Below are positions 18,969 to 28,831 of a DNA stretch of 64,000 nucleotides, piece after piece. Source of the stretch: Methyloceanibacter methanicus (GTDB taxonomy: Bacteria > Pseudomonadota > Alphaproteobacteria > Rhizobiales > Methyloligellaceae). The notes under the pieces were generated by a model. It had not been told where the DNA came from. It was given only the letters and a program-made list of their open reading frames with translations, and did no database searches. The translations under genes were made by a program, and so were the position numbers. How positions within the stretch are numbered: position 1 is the stretch's first letter; the number at the start of each line of letters is the position of its first letter. The stretch covers positions 248,001-312,000 of the forward strand of contig NZ_LPWG01000012.1 of NCBI RefSeq assembly GCF_001723285.1. Reading direction: 5' to 3'.

Positions 18969-20207
18969 TTGTCAATCAGCGAACACCGGAAGAAGGACCA
19001 TCTGCGGCAGGGAGCCGCAGAGCGCGATCCAATCGCGAGCCTGGGACTTCTTGCGCCTTACGCCCAGGACGTGCGCTCGAGCCGTGGCCGGCGGATCGCG
19101 GAAGATGCGAGCCCCATTCGCAGGCCCTATGCGCGCGACCGCGACCGCATCCTGCACGCGACCGCGTTCCGGCGCCTCAACCACAGACCCCAGGTCTTCA
19201 TCTACCACGAGGGCGATCATTTCCGCTCGCGCCTGACCCACAGCCTGGAAGTCGCTCAGATCGCGCGCAGTATCGCCCGGGCGCTTCGCGTCGACGAGGA
19301 TCTGACGGAGGCCGTCGCGCTTGCCCACGATCTCGGCCATCCGCCGTTCGGGCACGCCGGCGAGCGGGCGCTCGATGCCGCGATCGCCGATGCGGGCGGG
19401 TTCGATCACAACGCCCAGTCCTTGCGCGTGGTGACGAAGCTGGAACGGATCTATGCCGACTTCGACGGGCTGAACCTCACCTGGGAGACACTCGAGGGCC
19501 TCGTCAAACACAACGGCCCTTTGCGCGCGGAAGAGGCGCCCATTGCCGAACCCATTCTGGACTACTGCGCGACCCACGATCTCGAGCTGGACAGCTTCGC
19601 CTCGGTCGAAGCCCAGATTGCGGCGCTCGCGGACGACATCGCCTACACGGCCCACGACGTCGACGACGGCTATCGCGCCGGGTGCTTCACCTTTTCCGAA
19701 CTCGGACGCATCCCTTTGGCTGGACGGTATCTCGACGAGCTGGATGCGGCTTATCCCGGCCTCGAGCCTGCGCGCCGCCTTTACGAACTGAAGCGGCGCC
19801 TGATCACGGCCATGGTCAACGACGTGCTCGAGGAAACGCGTAAGCGCCTTGAGCACTTGCCGTCCCAGAGCGCGGACAGTGTGCGGGCCGCCAAACAGGC
19901 CATGGTGGCCTTTTCCGGACCCATGCGAACCGAGCTCGACGCGCTGCATAAGTTCCTGTTCGGACGGGTCTATCGCCATCCGCGCGTGATGCGGATCATG
20001 GGCGATGCCGAGGACATCGTGGTCGAACTCTTCGAGCGCTATGCCCGCGATCCCGGGGCGCTGCCGCCGGAGTGGCGCGAGGAAGCGCGCGGGGGCGATC
20101 CGCGGGCCTCGGCCCGTCATGTGGCCGACTTCATTGCCGGCCAAACGGACCGCTACGCCATCGCCGAACACCGCCGCTTGTTTGACGCGACACCGGAATT
20201 GCGATAG
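18969..20207 (+). CDS. dgt: Deoxyguanosinetriphosphate triphosphohydrolase-like protein
   Basis: An HD-superfamily dNTPase of about 410 residues. The family signature RDRDRILHATAFRRLNHRPQ is followed by the HD metal motifs: HSLEVAQIARSIAR, then ALAHDLGHPPFGHAGERAL, and the third ligand region ADDIAYTAHDVDDGY. Enzymes of this type hydrolyse dNTPs to nucleoside and triphosphate. The start used is TTG 18969 (MSISEHRKKDH); no ATG is better placed. It is divergent from erpA and precedes argS, the usual order in Hyphomicrobiales. Confidence 0.93.
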   Translation: MSISEHRKKDHLRQGAAERDPIASLGLLAPYAQDVRSSRGRRIAEDASPIRRPYARDRDRILHATAFRRLNHRPQVFIYHEGDHFRSRLTHSLEVAQIARSIARALRVDEDLTEAVALAHDLGHPPFGHAGERALDAAIADAGGFDHNAQSLRVVTKLERIYADFDGLNLTWETLEGLVKHNGPLRAEEAPIAEPILDYCATHDLELDSFASVEAQIAALADDIAYTAHDVDDGYRAGCFTFSELGRIPLAGRYLDELDAAYPGLEPARRLYELKRRLITAMVNDVLEETRKRLEHLPSQSADSVRAAKQAMVAFSGPMRTELDALHKFLFGRVYRHPRVMRIMGDAEDIVVELFERYARDPGALPPEWREEARGGDPRASARHVADFIAGQTDRYAIAEHRRLFDATPELR

Positions 20208-20219
20208 TCGCGCGCCCAC

Positions 20220-20264
20220 GCATGATCCGGAAAAGTGGGCACCTGTTTTCCGATAAGATCATGC
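20220..20264. repeat. Intergenic palindromic repeat element
   Basis: GCATGATC at 20220-20227 pairs with GATCATGC at 20257-20264, and CGGAAAA at 20229-20235 pairs with TTTTCCG at 20246-20252, giving one hairpin of about 45 bases between dgt and argS. Elements with this sequence are widespread in Hyphomicrobiales intergenic regions. Confidence 0.8.
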
Positions 20265-20289
20265 GCAAATGAGTTCTTCCGGAGCATCC

Positions 20290-22047
20290 ATGGACGTTTT
20301 TTCTGGGTTCCACGGCCACGTCTTGGCGGCCGTTCAGCAGCTGAAACACGACGGCGTCGTGCCGATAGAGGCAAGTGTCGATGGGATTGTCCTGAGCGCC
20401 CCCAAGGACGCCGGTCATGGGGACCTTGCGACGAATGCCGCCATGGTGCTGGCCAAGCCAGCGAAGTTGCCGCCGCGCGCGCTGGCCGAGCGCATCGTAC
20501 CCTTGCTCGCCTCCGATCCCTTCGTCGAGTCCGTGGAGATCGCGGGGCCCGGCTTCATCAACCTCACCCTGAAGCAGAGCTTCTGGCCCAGCGTGTGCCG
20601 CATGGTGCTCGAGCAGGGCGAGGCATTCGGCCGCAGCGCCATAGGCAAGGGCGAGGCGGTCAACGTGGAATATGTCTCCGCCAATCCCACGGGGCCCATG
20701 CATGTGGGCCATTGCCGTGGCGCGGTGTTCGGGGACGCGCTCGCCAATCTTCTCGCCTTCGCCGGCTACGACGTAACGCGCGAGTACTACGTCAACGATG
20801 CGGGCGCGCAGGTGGACGTGCTCGCGCGCTCCGCGTTCCTGCGTTACCGGGAGGCGCTGGGCGAGGACATCGGGGAGATCCCGGAAGGGCTCTATCCGGG
20901 CGATTATCTGAAATCGGTGGGCGAGAGCCTCGCGAACAATCATGGGCGCGATCTGCTCGAGATGCCCGAAGCCGAATGGCTTCCGCTTGTCCGGGGGGTC
21001 GCCCTCAAAGCCATGCTCGGCATGATCGAGGACGATCTGGCCCAGCTCGACATCCACCACGACGTGTTCTTCTCCGAACGGTCGATGACCGAAGGCGAGG
21101 ACGAGGTCGCCGAGACCATTGCCAATCTGAAGTCGAAGGGGCTGGTCTACGAAGGGCGTTTGCCGCCGCCCAAGGGCAAGGTGGACGAGGACTGGGAAGA
21201 CAGGATCCAATTGCTGTTCCGCGCCAGCGAATTCGGCGACGATCAAGACAGGCCCCTGGTCAAGGCCGATGGCTCATACACCTATTTCGCTGCGGATATC
21301 GCCTATCACTTCGATAAGTTCAGACGCGGCTTTAAGTCGATGATCGACGTTTGGGGCGCCGACCATAGCGGCCACATCAAGCGCATGCAGGCTGCCCTCA
21401 AGGCGCTCACCGACGGCGCCGCCGATCTCGACGTCAAGATTTGTCAGCTTGTTCGGTTGTTCAGGTCCGGAGAGCCTGTAAAGATGTCCAAGCGTGCGGG
21501 GACGTTCGTGACGCTGCGGGAGGTCGTGGACGAGGTCGGGGCAGGTCCCGTCCGGTTCATGATGCTCTACCGGAAAAACGATGCGCCGCTCGATTTCGAT
21601 TTCGCGAAGGTCACCGAGCAGTCGCGGGACAACCCAGTGTTTTACGTCCAATATGCCCACGCACGGGCGAGTTCGGTCCTGCGGAACGTTGCCGAGGCAT
21701 TTCCGGACCTTGCGCTGGAGGGGGAAGAATTGGCATCAGCGGACCTGGATCGGCTGGACGACGAGGGCGACCTCACGCTGATCCGGCGCATGGCCCAATT
21801 CCCGCGCGTCGTGGAGGCCGCCGCGCAAGCACACGAGCCCCATCGCATCGCGTTCTATCTTTACGATCTTGCCGGAGACTTCCATGGTCTTTGGAACAGA
21901 GGCAAAGACTTGCCACAATTACGTTTTATTCACCAAAGTGACCGAGAGTTAACACGTGTTCGTGTTGCGCTTGTGGTAGCCACACAGCGGATCTTGGCCT
22001 TGGGTTTGGGGATCCTCGGCGTTCATGCGGTGCACGAGCTGCATTAG
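20290..22047 (+). CDS. argS: Arginyl-tRNA synthetase
   Basis: Class I synthetase charging tRNA-Arg. The protein has the N-terminal additional domain, the HIGH-type motif in [20 protein letters not shown], the KMSK-type motif in [15 protein letters not shown], and the C-terminal anticodon-binding domain ending [16 protein letters not shown] ... [17 protein letters not shown] prefer ATG 20290 ([15 protein letters not shown]) because GGAG sits just before it and relatives start there; ATG 20269 would add seven residues and follows directly on the palindromic repeat. Length about 585 is normal. The gene starts the block leading into SPOR and nagZ. Confidence 0.96.
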   Translation: MDVFSGFHGHVLAAVQQLKHDGVVPIEASVDGIVLSAPKDAGHGDLATNAAMVLAKPAKLPPRALAERIVPLLASDPFVESVEIAGPGFINLTLKQSFWPSVCRMVLEQGEAFGRSAIGKGEAVNVEYVSANPTGPMHVGHCRGAVFGDALANLLAFAGYDVTREYYVNDAGAQVDVLARSAFLRYREALGEDIGEIPEGLYPGDYLKSVGESLANNHGRDLLEMPEAEWLPLVRGVALKAMLGMIEDDLAQLDIHHDVFFSERSMTEGEDEVAETIANLKSKGLVYEGRLPPPKGKVDEDWEDRIQLLFRASEFGDDQDRPLVKADGSYTYFAADIAYHFDKFRRGFKSMIDVWGADHSGHIKRMQAALKALTDGAADLDVKICQLVRLFRSGEPVKMSKRAGTFVTLREVVDEVGAGPVRFMMLYRKNDAPLDFDFAKVTEQSRDNPVFYVQYAHARASSVLRNVAEAFPDLALEGEELASADLDRLDDEGDLTLIRRMAQFPRVVEAAAQAHEPHRIAFYLYDLAGDFHGLWNRGKDLPQLRFIHQSDRELTRVRVALVVATQRILALGLGILGVHAVHELH

Positions 22048-22089
22048 CTGAACTCTTAAGAACACGGGGATGGTTCGAGGGTAGTAACC

Positions 22090-24070
22090 ATGTCCGCGCA
22101 AGATGGTGGGTTCGGCGGACAAAATACCGGACCTTCTGTATTCGATTCAAACTTTGCCCATGGCGCTAAAGCGCAAGGGCAGAACGCGGCAAGCACGTCT
22201 GGGGTTCCATCGTGGGGGACAGGCCAGGCAAACACCGGAAAGAGTGAGGTACCCTCCATGGTTCAAGGAGTCGGCCGGCCAGGTCAGCCAAATCCCGGAC
22301 AGCGATCCATTTTCGGAAACGGCGGTCCCTCGTTTGCGCAGATGCCGTCCTTCACCCCGGTGACGCGTGGCGGCCAACAGGCCCCGGCACAAGCCCAGCC
22401 CGCCGCCCCGCGGCCGCGCCGGCAGCCTTCAGCCCTCAGCCGCAGTCTTTTGCCGATCCCGCCCTCGCATCCCATCGTCCTGGCGTCTCAGCCCCAGCCT
22501 GCACGGCCCCAGCCCGCACAGCCCCAGGCCGCACAGACCCAGGCCGCACAGCCCCAAGCCTATTCCGGCGGGCATGATTTCCAGCAACCGCCCCAACATC
22601 CGCAAGCCTACGCCACGCCCGCGGCCCCTCAGGCCGGGGCTCCGAGCCGCGAGCTTCCCGACTTTGGCGCGGTCGACCCCGGCTTCCCGGATTCGATTTT
22701 CGGCGACATGAAGCTTGGCGCGGGTCTCGAGGACCATGCCGCCCCGGCCGCGGACGAGCTTGCGGCCGATGCCGGCTTCCCCGAAGAGGACGCATCGTTC
22801 CCCGAACCCGCAGCCCCGGCGGCCGCGTACCAGGCCGCGCCGGCATCCTATCAGCCGGACGCCTACGCCCCGCAGCAGCCTGAGGCGTTTGCGGCTCATC
22901 AGCCCGAAGCCTTTGCGCCGCATCAGCCCGAAGCCTACGCGCCACAACAACCCGAGGCCTATGCGGGCCAGCCGATGCCGGGTACGGACGATCCGGCCAT
23001 GTATGCGCAGCAGCCCCATCAGCAAGGGGCGCCGTACGGCCACGTCCCGCCGGCCGATCCGAGCCGCCAATTGCAGACCCTCGATCCCAATTACGGCCAG
23101 GCGCCGCAGATCCCGCTTGGCGATCCGCGCGCCGGAATGCAGCCCGCCGCGCAAGGCTTCTTCGACGCCGGCGGCGATGCCGACTTCATGGATGCGGGCG
23201 TTGACGCCTCCGAGGGCGGCCTCAAGTCCAAGGTCATGGGCACGCTCAAGGGGCGCAGCACCGTGATGGTCGCCAGCGCGCTTTTGGGGGCCATTGCCCT
23301 CGGCGGTGCCCTCGCATACGCCTACAAGCAGAGTGGCGGCGGTATCGGCAGTGGCGATGCGCCGATCGTGACCGCGGACGCGTCCCCCGTGAAAGCCGCA
23401 CCGGACTCGCCGGGCGGCAAAGAGTTTCCTCACAAGAACAAGCTGATCTACGACCGCCTGACCAATGGGGGGACGCCGGAGTCCGAGCGCCTCGTGCCGC
23501 GCCAGGAAGACGTCGCCGTGCCGGCCCTGCCGCCGGCCACCGCCACGGCAGGATTGCCCGGTTCCGTCGCGAGACGGCGCCGCCGGCGAGGATGGCGGGC
23601 CGCGTAAGGTCAAGACGATGGTCGTCAATCCCGACGGGTCGATGCAAGCGCCCGCGGCCATGGCCGATCAGGCCGTCGCGGGGGCGACCGCGCAGGCGGA
23701 CGGCATGATGGCGCAGCCGAATATGATGCCGGTTCCGGCAATCCAGCAGTCTGCCGCCGGACAGCAAGTGGCCACCGCGGCACCGGCTGCCGCAGCCGCC
23801 GCAACGGCCGCCGCTTCCAGTTCCTATGTGGTGCAGCTCGGCTCCAGCCAGAGCCAGACCGACGCCCTGGCCAACTTCGCCGATGCGCAGCAGAAATATC
23901 CGAGCCTGCTCGGCAATTATCAGCCGCTTGTCCGCAAGACCGATCTCGGTCCCAAGGGTACCTGGTACCGGCTCCAGGTCGGTCCCATGGCCGACAAGGA
24001 TGCCGCCTACAAGCTTTGCGGCCAGCTGAAGTCCAAGGGCCATGGCGATTGCCTGGTGATGGCGCAGTAA
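22090..24070 (+). CDS. SPOR-domain cell-division/peptidoglycan-binding protein, one frame break
   Basis: Four parts can be seen: a long proline/glutamine-rich cytoplasmic or linker region with tandem units such as APHQPEAYAPQQPEAYAGQ (about residues 255-300), a single transmembrane helix (STVMVASALLGAIALGGALA), a periplasmic linker, and a C-terminal SPOR domain (SSYVVQLGSSQSQTDALANF through GTWYRLQVGPMADKDAAYKL, ending GDCLVMAQ). SPOR domains bind denuded septal peptidoglycan. Near 23570 the frame shifts by one base; the TM part is in the first frame and the SPOR part in the second. It lies between argS and nagZ, its normal place in this order. Confidence 0.88.
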
Positions 24071-24121
24071 TTCGCGCAAACGCCGCTTGACCGTAACGTG
24101 TCCGGGGGCTAGCCCCGGGGC

Positions 24122-25171
24122 ATGGCATTCAAGGCATTCATTTCCGGGTGCGCGACCACGGCGCTGACCAAGGCCGAACGGGACCTGTTCGCCGAGACGC
24201 GTCCTTGCGGCCTTATTCTCTTCGGAAGAAACGTCGGCAATCCAGGCCAGGTCCAGGCCCTCGTCTCCGACTTCAAATCGGCCGTGGGAACCGAGGACGT
24301 CCTCGTCCTGGTCGATCAGGAAGGCGGGCGGGTCCAGCGCTTAAGGCCGCCATACTGGCGTGCCATGCCGCCGGCGCGTTGCTTCGGCGACCTCTATGCG
24401 AAGGATCGGGAGGCCGGCAAACGTGCGGCCTTCGCCGCAGCCCGTCTCATGGCCGCCGAGCTCTACGACCTTGGGATCAACGTGGATTGCACGCCCTGCA
24501 TCGACGTGCCCCAGGAAGGCGCGCACGACATTATCGGCGACCGGGCCTTTTCCACAGATCCCGAAGTGGTCGGCGTCCTCGGCCGCGCGGTGATGGACGG
24601 AATGCTGGCCGGGGGTGTCCTGCCCGTCATCAAGCATGTCCCGGGGCATGGCCGCGCCATGGCGGACAGCCATAAGTCCTTGCCCCATATCGATGTTTCC
24701 AAGGAGGCCCTGGAGGCGGTCGACTTCCGGCCGTTCCATGCCTTGCGGGATGCGCCGTTGGCGATGACGGCGCATGTGCTGTTGCCCGTCTATGACGCGC
24801 AGAACCCCGCGACGCTCTCTCCGGCTATAATGAACGAAGTGATTCGCGGTCAATTGGGGCTCACCGGTTTGATCATGACGGACGACATCGGCATGAAGGC
24901 GCTTTCGGGCACCCCCGGGGACCTGACGCGCGCGGTCATCGCCGGCGGGTGCGACGTGGCGCTTCACTGCAGTGGCAAGTTCGACGAGATGGTCGACGTC
25001 GCCGCCGCCGCGCCGGCGCTCTCCGGCCTTTCGCTGGAGCGGTTCGATCGCGCGCTGGCGTGCCTTGGCGCGCCTGAGCCCTTCGACGAGGCCGAAGCGC
25101 TGGCACTCGTCAGTGAGGCGGCCGAGACGCGGGTGGCGCAGGTGGGACCAGACCCGACGGTGCAGGCATGA
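24122..25171 (+). CDS. nagZ: Beta-N-acetylhexosaminidase
   Basis: Glycoside hydrolase family 3 enzyme that removes N-acetylglucosamine from anhydro-muropeptides in cytoplasmic wall recycling. The 349-residue protein has the family motif KHVPGHGRAMADSH at residues 171-184, including the mobile catalytic histidine H184, plus LVLVDQEGGRVQRL at 62-75 and LIMTDDIGMKAL with the nucleophile aspartate. It is intact, starts MAFKAFISGC, and its stop overlaps the scpA start (ATGA), so the two are coupled. Confidence 0.95.
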   Translation: MAFKAFISGCATTALTKAERDLFAETRPCGLILFGRNVGNPGQVQALVSDFKSAVGTEDVLVLVDQEGGRVQRLRPPYWRAMPPARCFGDLYAKDREAGKRAAFAAARLMAAELYDLGINVDCTPCIDVPQEGAHDIIGDRAFSTDPEVVGVLGRAVMDGMLAGGVLPVIKHVPGHGRAMADSHKSLPHIDVSKEALEAVDFRPFHALRDAPLAMTAHVLLPVYDAQNPATLSPAIMNEVIRGQLGLTGLIMTDDIGMKALSGTPGDLTRAVIAGGCDVALHCSGKFDEMVDVAAAAPALSGLSLERFDRALACLGAPEPFDEAEALALVSEAAETRVAQVGPDPTVQA

Positions 25172-26073
25172 TCGAAGACGGACAATCCGAGCACGACACC
25201 ACGAACGGCGGCAGGACCGGCGACAACAAGACAGGCGATGGCAAGCCTGAACAGGTAGCCTCTGCGCCGGACGCCACTGCGCCGGATGGCACGGAGGCCG
25301 CGTGGGACGCACGCATCGAGCACGACGCCGACGAGGACGAGAAACTCCGCGTGGACGTGGAGGGGTTCGAGGGCCCGTTGGACCTGCTCCTCGCCATGGC
25401 GCGCACGCAGAAGGTGGATATCGCCAAGATCTCCGTTCTGGCGCTGGCGAAGCAATATCTCGAGTTCATCGAGGAGGCGAAACGTCTGCGCCTCGAACTG
25501 GCCGCCGACTATCTCGTGATGGCCGCCTGGCTGACATTCCTCAAGTCGAAGCTTCTGCTGCCGCCCGAGCCTTCGGACGAGGACGAGCCCTCGGGCGAGG
25601 AACTTGCGGCCATGCTGGCTTTCCGGCTGCAGCGCCTAGATGCCATGCGGGACGCGGCGGCGCAGTTGATGACGCGCAAGCGCCTCGGGCGCGATATCTT
25701 TCCCCGCGGCGAGCCTGAGCCCATTCGCATCGCGCGGAAAAGCGTGTACGAGGCCAATGTCTACGACCTCCTGAAGGCTTATGCCCAGCAGCGCCAGCGC
25801 AATTCGGTGCGCACGCTGCATATGGAGAAGCGTACGGTCTGGTCGCTGAAGGAAGCGCGCTCCGAACTGGAACGCCTCCTGGGCATGGCCTGCGAGTGGG
25901 CGCCGCTCGATCAGATCCTGGCCGAGTTCCTGGTGGAACCCGAGATCAGGCGGACGGCGCTGGCGTCGAGCTTCACCGCCACGCTGGAGATGACGCGCGA
26001 GGGTACGGTGGAAATTCGCCAGGCGAAGTCTTTCGCGCCGCTCCTGGTCCGCCGCCGGAGCGAGGCGAGGTAG
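25168..26073 (+). CDS. scpA: Segregation and condensation protein A
   Basis: Kleisin subunit that bridges the SMC ATPase in the bacterial condensin. After a poorly conserved acidic N-terminus of 50 residues comes the family core: LRVDVEGFEGPLDLLLAMAR then TQKVDIAKISVLALAKQYLE, LRLELAADYLVMAAWLTFLK and SKLLLPPEP. The C-terminal winged-helix part includes TATLEMTREGTVEIRQAKSF. About 300 residues, normal. It overlaps nagZ by 4 bp and precedes scpB, so it is probably expressed with both. Confidence 0.95.
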   Translation: MIEDGQSEHDTTNGGRTGDNKTGDGKPEQVASAPDATAPDGTEAAWDARIEHDADEDEKLRVDVEGFEGPLDLLLAMARTQKVDIAKISVLALAKQYLEFIEEAKRLRLELAADYLVMAAWLTFLKSKLLLPPEPSDEDEPSGEELAAMLAFRLQRLDAMRDAAAQLMTRKRLGRDIFPRGEPEPIRIARKSVYEANVYDLLKAYAQQRQRNSVRTLHMEKRTVWSLKEARSELERLLGMACEWAPLDQILAEFLVEPEIRRTALASSFTATLEMTREGTVEIRQAKSFAPLLVRRRSEAR

Positions 26074-26165
26074 CAAGGGGCTCTCAGGAGCCGTGCGATT
26101 GCGTTGTTGGAGTTCGAGTAGCGAGGGTTAGCGTCGACGGAATTCAAGCTTGCGAGGGGTGCGCT

Positions 26166-27212
26166 ATGCCGAAGCCCAAAGTGTCGCCACCAAAGTCCGC
26201 TCGGATGAAACGAGAGGGCACCGGGCGGATGCCCGCCGGGACGGGCGCCCCAACGCTGGCGGAGGTCTTGAACGACTTTTCGGACTTCGCCCAAAGCGTC
26301 GGTGAGAGCGAGGCGGCGCTGGTGCAATTCGACGAGGTCTTGAAGGCGGTCGTGCGGGAGTCCACGAATGTGTCGCACGCGGAGGCGGAAAAGACGGTGA
26401 TAACAAAAGGCGCGGGGGTGCAAATGTCGGCTGAACAGGCGGAAAGGGTAGTTGAGGTGACGGCAGACAGGGAAGAGCAGGGCGCTGATGCGCCGATGCT
26501 GCCGCTGCCGTCCAACGTGATGGCGCTGCCGTCGGCGGACCGGCGGGAGAAGTTGCGCATCATCGAGGCCCTTCTGTTCGCCGCCCCGGAGCCGCTGAAA
26601 GAGGCCGATCTCGCCCTGCACTTTGCGGCGGACGAGGACGTTCGCGCGCTGCTGGAGGAACTCCAGGGCCTTTACGGGGGCCGTGGCGTCAATCTCGTAC
26701 GCGTGGCCGGAAAATGGGCCTTCCGCACCGCCGACGACCTGTCCTATCTCCTCGAGCGCCAGGCGGTGGCGCAGCGGCGCCTGTCCCGGGCGGCGCTCGA
26801 GACCTTGGCGATCATTGCCTACCACCAGCCGGTGACGCGGGCCGAAATCGAGGAAATTCGCGGCGTTTCGACCTCCAAGGGCACGTTGGACGTGCTGCTG
26901 GAGACCGGCTGGGTCAAGCTCAGGGGGCGCCGCCGTGCGCCGGGGCGCCCGGTCACCTACGGAACCACCGCCGACTTCCTGGAGCATTTCGGCTTCGAAC
27001 AGATTCAGGACCTTCCGGGCTTGCGGGAGCTCAAGGGCGCGGGACTTCTGGATTCGAACCTGCCGCCTGGATTTGCGATGCCAAGTCCGGACGACGCCGC
27101 CGAATTGCGGGAGGACGAGGATCCGCTCGAAGACGACGAGGCCGACGAGGCTCTCGGTGCCAACGACGACGATGTGCTTGCGGACGCCGATCCGGAAGAG
27201 CGAAGCGACTGA
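26166..27212 (+). CDS. scpB: Segregation and condensation protein B
   Basis: Partner of ScpA in the SMC complex, built of two winged helices. The conserved core starts at REKLRIIEALLFAAPEPLKE and includes FRTADDLSYLLERQAVAQRR, LSRAALETLAIIAYHQPVTR, AEIEEIRGVSTSKGTLDVLL and RPVTYGTTADFLEHFGFEQI. The extent given uses ATG 26166, which adds about 118 residues of low-complexity sequence before the core; an in-frame ATG at 26520 (MALPSADRREKL) would give a protein of usual size. The C-terminal tail is very acidic. Confidence 0.93.
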   Translation: MPKPKVSPPKSARMKREGTGRMPAGTGAPTLAEVLNDFSDFAQSVGESEAALVQFDEVLKAVVRESTNVSHAEAEKTVITKGAGVQMSAEQAERVVEVTADREEQGADAPMLPLPSNVMALPSADRREKLRIIEALLFAAPEPLKEADLALHFAADEDVRALLEELQGLYGGRGVNLVRVAGKWAFRTADDLSYLLERQAVAQRRLSRAALETLAIIAYHQPVTRAEIEEIRGVSTSKGTLDVLLETGWVKLRGRRRAPGRPVTYGTTADFLEHFGFEQIQDLPGLRELKGAGLLDSNLPPGFAMPSPDDAAELREDEDPLEDDEADEALGANDDDVLADADPEERSD

Positions 27213-27289
27213 GACCCATCCGGTCGGGGCGGCCGCCGCGCGTCTTTGTAGCGTTGCGTTGATGCGCCCCCGTCGCGTAGACCATTGCG

Positions 27290-28417
27290 ATGCTCAATGT
27301 TTTCAAGCCGCGGGCAAGGGCAAACGCCGATGGCCGGTCCCGGAGCGGACGCGGCAGGGCCGCCGTTACCTTCGCCGCCCGCCTCACCGTGGATGGCGTC
27401 TCCCGCCGCTATGACCAGAACCTCGCGCTCGACGATGTGTCGCTCGAAGTGGAGCCGGGGACCATCCTCTGTTTGCTCGGGCCGTCGGGCTGCGGAAAGA
27501 CGACGCTGCTGCGCATCATCGCCGGGGTCGAGGCGCCGAGCGGCGGTGCCGTGCTGATCGACGGCGAGGAGGTGGCGGGCCCCAATCGCTTCGTGCCGCC
27601 CGAAAAGCGCGGCGTCGGGCTGATGTTTCAGGACTTCGCCTTGTTTCCCCATCTCACGATCCTTGACAATGTCGCCTTCGGCCTCCGCTCGCTGACGAAG
27701 CCGCAGGCGCGCGCCGAGGCGCAAGCGGCGCTGGAGCGGGTGGGGCTTGGACAATATGGGCACGACTATCCGCACATCCTCTCCGGCGGCCAGCAGCAGC
27801 GCGTGGCGCTTGCGCGCGCCATCGCTCCGCGCCCCGGCGTGGTGCTGATGGATGAGCCGTTTTCGGGCCTCGACGCGCAGTTGCGGGAGAGCATGCGCGA
27901 AGAGACCCTGGCCATTGTCCGGGAGTCCCGGGCCACATGCATCGTGGTGACGCACGATCCGGAGGAGGCGATGCGCATGGGCGATGTGATTGCCCTGATG
28001 CGCGGCGGCCGGGTGGTGCAGACCGGCCCGGCGCCGGAGCTCTACCGGACGCCGAAGGACATCTTCGCCGCGCGGACGTTTTCGGATCTGAACGAACTGC
28101 CGGCGCGGGTGGAAGGGGGCAGGGCGGCGACGGCGCTCGGGAGCTTCGCGGCGAGCGGTTTCGCCGACGGTACGGAGGTGATCGTCTGCGTGCGCCAGGG
28201 CGGACTTCGTCTCTTGAACCCCGGAGAGGGAACCCTGGGACGGGTGCTGGACACGCGCTTTCTGGGCGATGTCGGCCTCCTCGAGATCGCGGTGGACGGG
28301 CTCGACGGGCCCATTCTGGCCCGGGTGCGCGAGGCGGACATGCCGGCGCGCGGCGCCGAAATCGGCGTGAGCGTCGACGAAAGTGCGGTGCTCGTCTTCC
28401 CGGCGCACGACGACTAA
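27290..28417 (+). CDS. FbpC/PotA-like ABC transporter ATP-binding protein
   Basis: ATPase subunit with Walker A LLGPSGCGKTTLL, Q-loop in VGLMFQDFALFPHLTI, signature LSGGQQQRVALARAI, Walker B VVLMDEPFSGLD and H-loop VVTHDPEEA. A C-terminal TOBE-like regulatory region (about residues 265-375) follows, as in iron(III), spermidine and sugar importers. The KRGVGLMFQDF segment resembles FbpC-type iron or PotA-type transporters most. No permease or binding protein is nearby, so its partners must be encoded elsewhere. It lies between scpB and tatA. The substrate is not decidable from this sequence. Confidence 0.85.
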   Translation: MLNVFKPRARANADGRSRSGRGRAAVTFAARLTVDGVSRRYDQNLALDDVSLEVEPGTILCLLGPSGCGKTTLLRIIAGVEAPSGGAVLIDGEEVAGPNRFVPPEKRGVGLMFQDFALFPHLTILDNVAFGLRSLTKPQARAEAQAALERVGLGQYGHDYPHILSGGQQQRVALARAIAPRPGVVLMDEPFSGLDAQLRESMREETLAIVRESRATCIVVTHDPEEAMRMGDVIALMRGGRVVQTGPAPELYRTPKDIFAARTFSDLNELPARVEGGRAATALGSFAASGFADGTEVIVCVRQGGLRLLNPGEGTLGRVLDTRFLGDVGLLEIAVDGLDGPILARVREADMPARGAEIGVSVDESAVLVFPAHDD

Positions 28418-28540
28418 CCGGCGCGCGCGGGCTGCCGGCCCTGCGCTTGCGGTGCGGTGTTCTTTGCTGCCATAGTGCGGCCAAATCGTTGAAACCTATG
28501 GCGTCATCTCCTTTGGGGAGAAGCGCCACGGAGGCCGGTC

Positions 28541-28768
28541 ATGGGACCAAGTTGGTGGCAAATTCTGATTGTGCTGCTTCTGTTCGTGCTGCTGTTCGGG
28601 CGGGGCAAGATCTCCGATCTCATGGGCGACGTGGCCAAGGGCATCAAGAGCTTCAAGTCCGGTCTCGCTGACGAGGAGGAGGGCGAGGCGGACGCCAAGG
28701 TCATCCAGCACGAGACGCAGGTGCCGCCGTCGAAGTCGCGCAAGACCGAGAAGCAGAAATCGAGCTAG
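28541..28768 (+). CDS. tatA: Sec-independent translocase subunit TatA
   Basis: Seventy-five residues: a short N-terminal transmembrane helix ([16 protein letters not shown]), the hinge [20 protein letters not shown], an amphipathic helix and a charged tail. This is the pore-forming subunit that lets folded twin-arginine proteins cross the inner membrane. The FG(R)GK hinge and following [16 protein letters not shown] are the family hallmarks. It opens the tatABC operon, 63 bp before tatB. Confidence 0.95.
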   Translation: MGPSWWQILIVLLLFVLLFGRGKISDLMGDVAKGIKSFKSGLADEEEGEADAKVIQHETQVPPSKSRKTEKQKSS

Positions 28769-28831
28769 GCGCGAAAGTCCTGCGAGACCCGTGCGGATCG
28801 CGCGCGCTCTAACGACACGTTTATCAGGCCC

